A DNA stretch of 64,000 nt, from positions 1-64,000 of the forward strand of contig CAXTJU010000008.1 of NCBI GenBank assembly GCA_964244655.1. The letters are read 5' to 3'. Positions 58,038 to 64,000 of the stretch are shown here, in pieces. The notes beneath the pieces were generated by a model. It ran no database searches. It saw only the letters and a program-made list of their open reading frames with translations, and was not told where the DNA came from. A program made the position numbers and the translations under genes. The stretch comes from LMUY01 sp964244655 (lineage in GTDB: Bacteria; Pseudomonadota; Alphaproteobacteria; Acetobacterales; Acetobacteraceae). The first letter of the stretch is position 1. Each line of letters begins with the position of its first letter.

Positions 58038-58601
58038 TCATAGCGTGCTTGTCTCAAAAATGCTTCTTTGCAGTATGGAGGCGGCTCGAATTGCGCAGCG
58101 CTCAAACATTGATAGGTCACCCCAGGTGTCCATCACGTCCTCTGCCAGCATGCAGCCGCCGCCTGCCGCGATGCCGCAGCTGATCATGAGGTTCTCGAAC
58201 AGACCGAAATCCTCGACTTGCAACCCGTCCGCATCCCGGCCGGCGCTGCCGCGGGACAGTCGGCGCACCCGGGCGGCGTAGTCCGCCCCCACTGTGGCGT
58301 AGCCGAACACGGGTCGGCCGAGCGCACGGCCGAAACCAATCTCGTATGCAGTGCCAGGATCAGCGCCAGGTCCACGGAACGGGGTAAGATTGGCCAGGAT
58401 CGCGCTACTGCGCCGGATGTGTGCCTCGTTGCGTCGGGCGATGGTAGCAGCTTCCGGCTTACCAACCTCACCCGGCAGCGGATCAAGCGGAGTAAGCGCA
58501 TGCAGCCCATGGCGCGCGCAAATTTGCCGCATCGCCTCCAGCCGACGCTGCGGCTCGGGCAAAAATACGTCGGGGCCGGCGAGGTAGACTTCAAATTGCA
58601 T
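58038..58601 (-). CDS. Nucleoside 2-deoxyribosyltransferase
   Basis: 187-residue protein of the nucleoside 2-deoxyribosyltransferase family (PF05014 type), which exchanges or hydrolyses the base of deoxynucleosides, in some members of deoxynucleotides. It begins MQFEVYLAGPDVFLPEP, has the substrate loop ANLTPFRGPGADPGTAYEIGFGRALG with the nucleophile Glu87, and a family-typical C-terminal NLMISCGI segment. The ATG at 58599-58601 is divergent from icd (119 bases apart). A nucleotide salvage or pool-cleaning role is likely. Confidence 0.88.
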   Translation of the reverse strand: MQFEVYLAGPDVFLPEPQRRLEAMRQICARHGLHALTPLDPLPGEVGKPEAATIARRNEAHIRRSSAILANLTPFRGPGADPGTAYEIGFGRALGRPVFGYATVGADYAARVRRLSRGSAGRDADGLQVEDFGLFENLMISCGIAAGGGCMLAEDVMDTWGDLSMFERCAIRAASILQRSIFETSTL

Positions 58602-58720
58602 ATATCAACGATGATGGCAAAGCGACTTTCCGCCAAGCGGCCGACGCGCCTTGCCCCGATGCGGCGCGGATGCAATTGTCTACCGCCCTAAATTGGGCGC
58701 GGCGTGACCAGAGGACCAGC

Positions 58721-59932
58721 ATGGCCAAGATCAAGGTAAAGACCCCCGTTGTCGAGATGGACGGGGACGAGATGACCCGCATCATCTGGGGGTTTATCAA
58801 AGATAAGCTGATCTTGCCGTACCTGGACATCGACCTGCGCTACTTTGACCTCGGCATGGAGTACCGCGACCGCACCGACGACCAGGTAACGGTCGAGGCC
58901 GCCCACGCCACCAAGCAGTTCGGCGTGGGGGTCAAGTGCGCCACCATTACGCCGGACGAAGCGCGGGTGGCGGAGTTCAAGCTCAAGAAGATGTGGCGCA
59001 GCCCCAACGGCACCATCCGCAACATCCTGGACGGCACCATCTTCCGCGAGCCGATCATCTGCGCCAACGTGCCCCGCCTGGTTCCGCACTGGTCGCAGCC
59101 CATCGTGATCGGGCGCCACGCCTACGGCGACATCTACCGCGCCACCGAGACCAAAATTCCAGGCCCGGGCAAGGTGAGCCTGGTTTACACCCCGGCGGAC
59201 GGCAAGCCGGTCGAGATGGAGGTGTTCGACTTCAAGGGGCCTGGCGTGGCCATGGGCATGCACAACACCAACAAGTCGATTGAAGGCTTTGCCCGCGCCT
59301 CCTTTAACTACGGCCTGGCGCGCAACTACCCGGTGTACCTGTCCACCAAGAATACCATCCTCAAGGCCTATGACGGCAGCTTTAAGGACATCTTCCAGGC
59401 GGTGTTCGACGCTGAGTTTAAGGCCGAGTTCGACCGCCGCGAGCTGAGTTACGAGCACCGGCTGATCGACGACATGGTGGCCTCGGCGCTGAAGTGGAAC
59501 GGCGGCTACGTGTGGGCCTGCAAAAACTACGACGGCGACGTGCAGAGCGACATCGTGGCGCAGGGCTTCGGCAGCCTTGGCCTGATGACCTCCGTGCTGA
59601 TGAGCCCCGACGGCCAGACCATCGAGTCCGAGGCCGCCCACGGCACCGTGACCCGGCACTACCGCGAGCACCAGCGCGGGCGCGAAACCAGCACCAACCC
59701 GATCGCCTCTATCTTCGCCTGGACGCGCGGGCTGGCCTACCGCGGCCGGTTCGACGGCACGCCGGACGTGACCGGCTTTGCCGAGGCGCTGGAGCGGGTG
59801 TGCGTGCAGACGGTGGAGGGCGGCGCCATGACCAAGGATCTGGCGGCGTTGATCGGCAAGCAACAGCCCTGGCTCAACACGCAGGACTTCCTCTCGCGGA
59901 TCGACGCCAACCTGCAGCGGGAAATGGGTTGA
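58721..59932 (+). CDS. icd: NADP-dependent isocitrate dehydrogenase
   Basis: 403-residue TCA-cycle enzyme (isocitrate to 2-oxoglutarate) of the eukaryote-like homodimeric class, usual in alphaproteobacteria. It begins MAKIKVKTPVVEMDGDEMTRIIW and shows CATITPDEARVAEF, SPNGTIRNILDGTIFREPI (substrate Ser/Asn/Arg), TKNTILKAYDGSFKDIF, DDMVASALKWNGGYVWACKNYDGD (metal Asp) and AHGTVTRHYREHQRG with STNPIASIFAWTRGL. ATG 58721 is preceded by GAGGACC. The stop overlaps the hydrolase start (TGATG). Confidence 0.97.
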   Translation: MAKIKVKTPVVEMDGDEMTRIIWGFIKDKLILPYLDIDLRYFDLGMEYRDRTDDQVTVEAAHATKQFGVGVKCATITPDEARVAEFKLKKMWRSPNGTIRNILDGTIFREPIICANVPRLVPHWSQPIVIGRHAYGDIYRATETKIPGPGKVSLVYTPADGKPVEMEVFDFKGPGVAMGMHNTNKSIEGFARASFNYGLARNYPVYLSTKNTILKAYDGSFKDIFQAVFDAEFKAEFDRRELSYEHRLIDDMVASALKWNGGYVWACKNYDGDVQSDIVAQGFGSLGLMTSVLMSPDGQTIESEAAHGTVTRHYREHQRGRETSTNPIASIFAWTRGLAYRGRFDGTPDVTGFAEALERVCVQTVEGGAMTKDLAALIGKQQPWLNTQDFLSRIDANLQREMG

Positions 59933-60783
59933 TGGACAGCTTGCAGGGCCTGCGGGCACTGCCGCTGGCCCGGCGCGGCATGATGACGGGGCTGATCGCC
60001 GGGTTCACCCTGGCCACACAGCGGGTGGAGGCGCAGGCCATCCACACCGACGTGGCGGGGCTGGTGGCGGGCGAGATGAAGGTGCCGGTTTCGGGTGGCG
60101 AGCTGCCGGGCTACTTCGCCCAGCCCGCTGGCGGCGGGCCGTTCCCAGTGGTGCTGGTGATCGAGGAGATCTTCGGCGTGCACGAGTACATCAAGGACAT
60201 CTGCCGCCGGTTGGCTAAGCTGGGCTACCTGGCGGCGACGGTGGAGCTTTACGCGCGCCAGGGCGACCTGAGCACGATGACGGACATCAACCAGATTCTC
60301 CACGACGTGATCAGCAAGACGCCGGACGCCGAGGTGATGAGCGACCTCGACGCGCTGGTCGCCTGGACCGCCGACCATGGCGGCGACACGGCGCGGCTCG
60401 GGGTCACCGGGTTCTGCCGCGGCGGCCGGGCGGTCTGGCTGTATGCCGCGCACAGCGAGGCGCCCAAGGCGGCGGTGGCGTGGTATGGCCCGGTCGGCGG
60501 CGAGCGGACCGGCATCCAGCCGCAGACCGTACTGGACATTGCCGGCGAGATTCACTGCCCGCTGCTTGGGCTGTACGGCGCCAAGGACCAGGGCATCGCG
60601 CCCGCCGACGTGCAAGCGACGGCGGCCAAGGCCCGCGCCGCCGGGGCCACGGTGGAGATCGTGGAGTACCCGGACGCCGGGCACGCCTTCCATGCCGACT
60701 ACCGGCCGAGCTACGTCAAGGGCGACGCGGAGGATGGCTGGGCGCGCATGCAGGCCTGGTTCAGCAAATACGGGGTCGCCTAG
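59932..60783 (+). CDS. Dienelactone hydrolase family protein, probably exported
   Basis: 283-residue alpha/beta hydrolase of the DLH family. The nucleophile is Cys162 in LGVTGFCRGGRAVWLYAA, with EEIFGVHEYIKDICRRLAKLGY upstream and the catalytic Asp/His in YGAKDQGIAP and YPDAGHAFHADYRPSY. The N-terminus (residues 1-36) has ARRGMMTGLIAGFTLATQ and an AQA cleavage-like site, a possible twin-arginine signal. It could open lactones or esters in the periplasm. ATG overlaps the icd stop, so it is probably co-transcribed with icd. Confidence 0.85.
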   Translation: MDSLQGLRALPLARRGMMTGLIAGFTLATQRVEAQAIHTDVAGLVAGEMKVPVSGGELPGYFAQPAGGGPFPVVLVIEEIFGVHEYIKDICRRLAKLGYLAATVELYARQGDLSTMTDINQILHDVISKTPDAEVMSDLDALVAWTADHGGDTARLGVTGFCRGGRAVWLYAAHSEAPKAAVAWYGPVGGERTGIQPQTVLDIAGEIHCPLLGLYGAKDQGIAPADVQATAAKARAAGATVEIVEYPDAGHAFHADYRPSYVKGDAEDGWARMQAWFSKYGVA

Positions 60784-60784
60784 C

Positions 60785-60886
60785 AGGGCTCTGCCCTATA
60801 CCCAGAAGGGGACAGTCGCCCCCTTCACCCCTACCCCCAGGTGTTCAGAGGACGACGGTGCTTCAGTGGGGTTGGGGGCGAAACCC
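60785..60886 (+). repeat. Palindromic intergenic repeat, family 1, copy D
   Basis: About 102 bases directly after the hydrolase stop. It begins AGGGCTCTGCCCTATACCC, contains AAGGGGACAGTCGCCCCCTT and GGTGTTCAGAGGACGACGG (also in copy A), and ends GGGGGCGAAACCCT. Orientation as copy A. It has more mismatches in its stems than copies B and C. Confidence 0.72.
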
Positions 60887-60957
60887 TAATCTTTGCTTCA
60901 ACGTTTCGGCAACCCAGCACGGTGCGCAGCCTTTCTATCCCGGCAACGGAGATGACC

Positions 60958-61134
60958 ATGGCAGACGACAAGCACGAGAAGGCACTGGACTTGACGGAGC
61001 AGGCGTTGGAAAAACTGGCTGACGGCGACGACAAGGCGGCCGACAAGCTGATCGACCAGGCTAAGAAGCTGGATCAGGGGGCGGTGAAGGAGGTCGTGCA
61101 GGACCTCGACGAGGATGCTGCCAACCATGGTTAA
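60958..61134 (+). CDS. Small highly charged protein (58 aa)
   Basis: 58-residue acidic helix-forming protein, begins MADDKHEKALDLTEQALEKLA and ends QDLDEDAANHG. The sequence is almost entirely Asp, Glu, Lys, Ala and Leu with heptad-like spacing (two helices around 8-20 and 25-40), suggesting a small helical hairpin or coiled coil. GGAG stands 7 bases before the ATG at 60958; an in-frame ATG 6 bases earlier is possible. No family is recognised. The next gene (61227) encodes a similarly charged helical protein in the same direction, and both end before the terminator at 61588. Confidence 0.65.
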   Translation: MADDKHEKALDLTEQALEKLADGDDKAADKLIDQAKKLDQGAVKEVVQDLDEDAANHG

Positions 61135-61226
61135 ACTATGGTGGGCGTGGCAACCTTCGTGGCGGCTCGGCGCTGTGCCCCCACACGTCCGCCTTGTGGC
61201 GGGCGCCAGCAACAAGGATATGTCCC

Positions 61227-61547
61227 ATGCCGCAGTTTGACGCGACCATCAAGCACATTAAGGAAGGTGTGAAGAATTTTACCGTGTCTGCCGCCGTGAA
61301 GAACATCGAAGGCTGGGAGACCACGCTGGAGAAGATCGAGGCGCCCGCCGCCAAGGCGATCGTCAAAGATCTCGAGAACCTGAAAAAGCATTTGCACGCC
61401 GAGAAGATCGACGGCGACGCGATCAAGAAGATTGTGGCCAAGCTTGGCAAAGAGACTGTCGCCCTTGCCGGCAAGTCCGATAGTAAGAACGCGGCCAAGA
61501 TCAAGTCGCTCGGTGAGGCCCTGACAGAGGCGTCCTCCCAGAGCTAA
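61227..61547 (+). CDS. Small Lys-rich helical protein (106 aa)
   Basis: 106-residue protein beginning MPQFDATIKHIKEGVKNFTV, very rich in Lys, Ala and Glu, with repeated amphipathic helices (EAPAAKAIVKDLENLKKHLHAEK, DGDAIKKIVAKLGKE and later). AAGGA precedes the ATG at 61227 by 7 bases. It has no signal peptide or membrane segment. The family is not recognised; composition suggests a nucleic-acid or protein-binding helical bundle. It follows the 58-residue protein by 92 bases and is followed at 41 bases by a strong terminator, so it is the last gene of its transcript. Confidence 0.72.
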   Translation: MPQFDATIKHIKEGVKNFTVSAAVKNIEGWETTLEKIEAPAAKAIVKDLENLKKHLHAEKIDGDAIKKIVAKLGKETVALAGKSDSKNAAKIKSLGEALTEASSQS

Positions 61548-61587
61548 CTCCGATACGGCCATCGCACGGCGGCCAAGCCTTTGATCG

Positions 61588-61623
61588 AAAACCCCTCTCC
61601 CGCTCGGAGAGGGGTTTTTCTTT
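61588..61623 (+). terminator. Rho-independent terminator
   Basis: Perfect stem AACCCCTCTCC / GGAGAGGGGTT with a short CGCTC-type loop, followed by TTTTTCTTT. It ends the transcript of the two small charged protein genes and separates it from the sugar ABC operon. Confidence 0.9.
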
Positions 61624-61752
61624 GCCCGCGGGGCGGCGGGGATGGTGACGCCGGCGCGGTCACCGGGTTGTCATGTCTGCCGCCGCCGTGGCACGCTACG
61701 CGCGAGTGCCCGCCAGCGGCGCAATCCTGCACAGCAGGATGGGAGAGAAGGA

Positions 61753-61821
61753 ATGAACACGGGCAAGATACGCCGAACTTGCGTCATCGCCATAACAGAA
61801 ATCAGCAGGCCGCTAGCCTGA
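61753..61821 (+). CDS. Possible 22-aa leader peptide upstream of chvE
   Basis: ATG at 61753 is preceded by GGGAGAGAAGGA, a strong ribosome binding site, and reads MNTGKIRRTCVIAITEISRP and two further residues to a TGA at 61819-61821. It ends 50 bases before chvE. The quality of the ribosome binding site is the only evidence; it may be a leader ORF affecting chvE expression or a chance frame. Confidence 0.25.
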   Translation: MNTGKIRRTCVIAITEISRPLA

Positions 61822-61871
61822 AGCCCGGCATGGCTTGTAAAATCATCAAAGAGTGATTTGGGGAGAGAACA

Positions 61872-62936
61872 ATGTCACCGCTTAAGACCATCACGGCCGC
61901 CGTGCTAATGGCTGCTGCCGCACTCGCCGGCCCGGTGCACGCGCAGGACAAGGGGACCGTGGGCATCGCCATGCCGACCAAGGCCTCCGCCCGCTGGATC
62001 CTGGACGGCGACAACATCGTGAAGGTGCTGCGCGCCCGCGGCTACAAGACCGACCTGCAATACGCCGACGACGACATCCCCAACCAGCTCTCCCAAGTCG
62101 AGAATATGCTGACCAAGGGTGCCAAGGTGCTCGTCATCGGCGCCATCGACGGCACCACGCTGACCGACGTGCTGAGCCAGGCCAAGCAGAACGGCGTCAA
62201 GGTTGTCTCGTATGACCGGCTGATCCGCGGCACCCCCAACATCGACTACTACGCCACCTTCGACAACTTCAACGTGGGCGTGTTGCAGGCGACCTCGCTG
62301 GAGCAGGGCATGGGCGTCAAGACCGGCAAGGGGCCGTTCTACATCGAGCTGTTCGGCGGCTCGCCGGACGATAACAACGCCTACTTCTTCTACAACGGCG
62401 CCATGTCGGTGCTGCAGCCGGACATTGACAGTGGCAAGCTCATCGTCGGCAGCGGCCAGGTGGGCATGGACAAGGTTTCTACCCTGCGCTGGGACGGCGC
62501 GGTGGCGCAGGCGCGCATGGACAACCTGCTGAGCGCGTACTACTCGAACCATCGGCTGAGCGGCGTGCTGTCGCCGTTCGACGGTCTCTCCATCGGCATC
62601 CTGTCCTCGGTGAAGGGCGTAGGTTACGGCAGCAAGGACCTGCCGATGCCGATCGTGACGGGGCAGGACTGCGAGGTGCCGTCGGTGAAGTCGATCATCG
62701 CCGGGGAGCAGTACTCGTCCATCTTCAAGGACACCCGCGACCTAGCCAAGGTGACGGCCGACATGGTCGATGCGCTGTTGTCCGGCAAGACGCCCGAGGT
62801 GAACGACACCACGACCTACAACAACGGCGTCAAGGTGGTGCCGGCCTACCTGCTCAAGCCGGTGGTGGTGACCAAGGAGAACTACAAGCAGGTGCTGGTG
62901 GACAGCGGCTACTACACCGCGCAGCAGCTGCAATGA
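61872..62936 (+). CDS. chvE: Multiple-sugar ABC transporter substrate-binding protein ChvE
   Basis: 354-residue periplasmic binding protein of the ChvE/XylF type, which binds galactose, arabinose, xylose and similar sugars. The signal peptide is residues 1-24 (TITAAVLMAAAALAGPVHAQ). The mature protein has GTVGIAMPTKASARWILDGDNIVKVL, NQLSQVENMLTKGAKVLVIGAIDGTTL, VVSYDRLIRGTPNIDYYATFDN and ELFGGSPDDNNAYFFYNGAM, all strongly ChvE-like. The start follows GGGGAGAGAACA. The stop overlaps gguA by ATGA, so they form an operon. Confidence 0.94.
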   Translation: MSPLKTITAAVLMAAAALAGPVHAQDKGTVGIAMPTKASARWILDGDNIVKVLRARGYKTDLQYADDDIPNQLSQVENMLTKGAKVLVIGAIDGTTLTDVLSQAKQNGVKVVSYDRLIRGTPNIDYYATFDNFNVGVLQATSLEQGMGVKTGKGPFYIELFGGSPDDNNAYFFYNGAMSVLQPDIDSGKLIVGSGQVGMDKVSTLRWDGAVAQARMDNLLSAYYSNHRLSGVLSPFDGLSIGILSSVKGVGYGSKDLPMPIVTGQDCEVPSVKSIIAGEQYSSIFKDTRDLAKVTADMVDALLSGKTPEVNDTTTYNNGVKVVPAYLLKPVVVTKENYKQVLVDSGYYTAQQLQ

Positions 62937-64000
62937 GCGGCGCGGCCCGGGTGGCGGCCACCTCCCCTGGGCCGGACACGGCTGTCCCGGGCGCGCCCAT
63001 CCTGGAGATGCGCGGCATCACCAAGCGGTTCGGCGCCGTAACGGCGCTGCGGGAGGTGAGCTTCACCGTGCTGCCCGGCGAGATCCACGCCCTGGTGGGG
63101 GAGAACGGCGCCGGCAAATCCACGCTAATGAAAGTGCTGAGCGGCGTGTACGGCGCCGGGACGTACGAAGGCGGCATATTCTACGAGGGAGCGGAGCGCC
63201 AGTTCCGCGGCATCAACGACTCCGAGGCGCTCGGCATCATCATCATCCACCAGGAACTGGCGCTGATCCCGCTGATGAGCATCGCGGAGAACATCTTTCT
63301 CTCCGCCCCGCCTTCGCGCTTCGGCGTGATCGACCGCGGCGCGGTGCACGCCCGCACCCGCGCCCTGCTGGCCAAGGTGGGGCTGGACGACCGGCCGGAC
63401 ACGCTCGTGACCCATCTCGGCGTCGGCAAGCAGCAATTGGTCGAGATCGCCAAGGCGCTGTCCAAGGACGTACGGCTGCTGATCCTGGACGAACCGACCG
63501 CCAGCCTCAACGAGCGCGACAGCGCCGCCCTGCTGCGGCTGCTGGCGGAGTTCCGCGCCCAGGGCATCGCCTGCATCCTGATCACCCACAAGCTGAACGA
63601 GGTGGCGGCCATCGCTGACCGCATCACCGTGCTGCGCGACGGCCGCACGGTCGGCACGTTGGACGCTGCGGGAGGCGAGGTCGAGGAGGACCGCATCATC
63701 CGGCTGATGGTCAATCGGGATCTGGAGAGCCGCTACCCGGCGCGCACGCCCGCCCCTGTCTCCGCCCTGGGCGAGACTATCTTCGCGGTGCAGGGCTGGT
63801 CGGTGTTCCACCCGCTGCACGCGGACCGGCAGGTGGTGCGCAACGTCGATTTCCACGTGCGCCGCGGCGAGATCGTGGGCATCGCCGGGCTGATGGGCGC
63901 GGGCCGCACCGAGTTCGCCATGAGCGTGTTCGGCCGCTCGTACGGCGCCAGGATCACCGGGCGCGCCAGCATGGGCGGCAAGCCAGCGGACCTCTCCACC
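62933..64000 (+). CDS. gguA: Sugar ABC transporter ATP-binding protein GguA/MmsA (cut by window edge)
   Basis: The first 356 residues of a double-ATPase sugar importer subunit; the gene continues beyond the window. ATPase domain 1 has Walker A LVGENGAGKSTLMKVLSG (56-64 core), LGVGKQQLVEIAKALSKDVRLLILDEPTASL (signature and Walker B) and ITHKLNEV; domain 2 starts at about 275 and reads VRRGEIVGIAGLMGAGRTEFAMSVFG. This is the RbsA/XylG/MmsA type that partners ChvE, and a permease gene (gguB) is expected next. The N-terminal 20 residues before ILEMRGITKRF are a poorly conserved extension. Confidence 0.95.
   Translation, partial: MSGAARVAATSPGPDTAVPGAPILEMRGITKRFGAVTALREVSFTVLPGEIHALVGENGAGKSTLMKVLSGVYGAGTYEGGIFYEGAERQFRGINDSEALGIIIIHQELALIPLMSIAENIFLSAPPSRFGVIDRGAVHARTRALLAKVGLDDRPDTLVTHLGVGKQQLVEIAKALSKDVRLLILDEPTASLNERDSAALLRLLAEFRAQGIACILITHKLNEVAAIADRITVLRDGRTVGTLDAAGGEVEEDRIIRLMVNRDLESRYPARTPAPVSALGETIFAVQGWSVFHPLHADRQVVRNVDFHVRRGEIVGIAGLMGAGRTEFAMSVFGRSYGARITGRASMGGKPADLST

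Larger units (their letters stand above)
61548..61871. other. Intergenic region between the small-protein genes and chvE
   Basis: 324 bases containing the terminator (61588-61623) and a possible 22-codon leader ORF (61753-61821) with a strong ribosome binding site. The promoter of the chvE operon must lie in 61624-61860; the stretch is moderately A/T-rich near 61830-61860 but no boxes could be assigned with confidence. GGGGAGAG precedes chvE. Confidence 0.5.

Overview
The window is high-GC DNA (most genes look like roughly 65-70% G+C) from an alphaproteobacterium, most likely of the family Acetobacteraceae (Rhodospirillales). The best clue is a transketolase - fused transaldolase/phosphoglucose isomerase - gnd - zwf - pgl - rpiA - gntK pentose-phosphate block of the kind known from acetic-acid bacteria and relatives. 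A eukaryote-type NADP isocitrate dehydrogenase, a short alphaproteobacterial ProS and a ChvE/GguA sugar ABC system agree with this. The species cannot be named from sequence alone.

Layout. (1) 1-3072, minus strand: rplK-rplA-rplJ-rplL-rpoB (rpoB cut by the window edge) with leader hairpins; nusG/secE are not directly upstream. (2) 3.3-12.2 kb: a ThDP-dependent acetolactate-synthase-like enzyme divergent from a D-2-hydroxyacid dehydrogenase, then a XylD-like pentonate dehydratase, an SDR dehydrogenase, a cardiolipin synthase, an EEP phosphohydrolase, a tiny secreted His-rich peptide and an HpcH/HpaI aldolase. The dehydratase, SDR and aldolase could form a non-phosphorylative pentose route, and the ChvE/GguA importer at the right end would fit as its uptake system. 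(3) 12.2-25.7 kb: a VOC dioxygenase, an EAL phosphodiesterase, tRNA-Val, a twice-broken membrane protein gene, an MFS/DUF421 operon, UDP-galactopyranose mutase, a PLP dehydratase, two envelope glycosyltransferases, PsiE, a truncated AhpD-like fragment and a lower-GC S41-like lipoprotein. (4) 25.8-35.4 kb: GST, AsnC regulator, TrxB, LysR, an MDR oxidoreductase, two flavoproteins and a three-gene CHASE3 kinase / response regulator / REC-kinase operon. (5) 35.6-46.7 kb: the pentose-phosphate operon, which carries two tandem HAD-IIB phosphatases between zwf and pgl. (6) 46.7-58 kb, the accessory zone: a frameshifted cell-wall hydrolase, a kinase, an MFS gene split by an IS66-family element with a 4th (passenger) gene, lolCD, proS, a low-GC patch and an IS5-type remnant. 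(7) 58-64 kb: nucleoside deoxyribosyltransferase, icd, a dienelactone hydrolase, two small charged proteins, a clear terminator and the start of the chvE-gguA operon.

Two families of short palindromic intergenic repeats are scattered through the window (four copies of about 100 bp, two of about 42 bp). The most noteworthy items are the IS66 element with a translationally coupled pRiA4b ORF-3 passenger and intact 8-bp target duplication, the paired HAD phosphatases embedded in the pentose-phosphate operon, a 19-bp tandem duplication that breaks a membrane gene, an S41-type protein lacking the catalytic lysine, and the His-rich secreted peptide.
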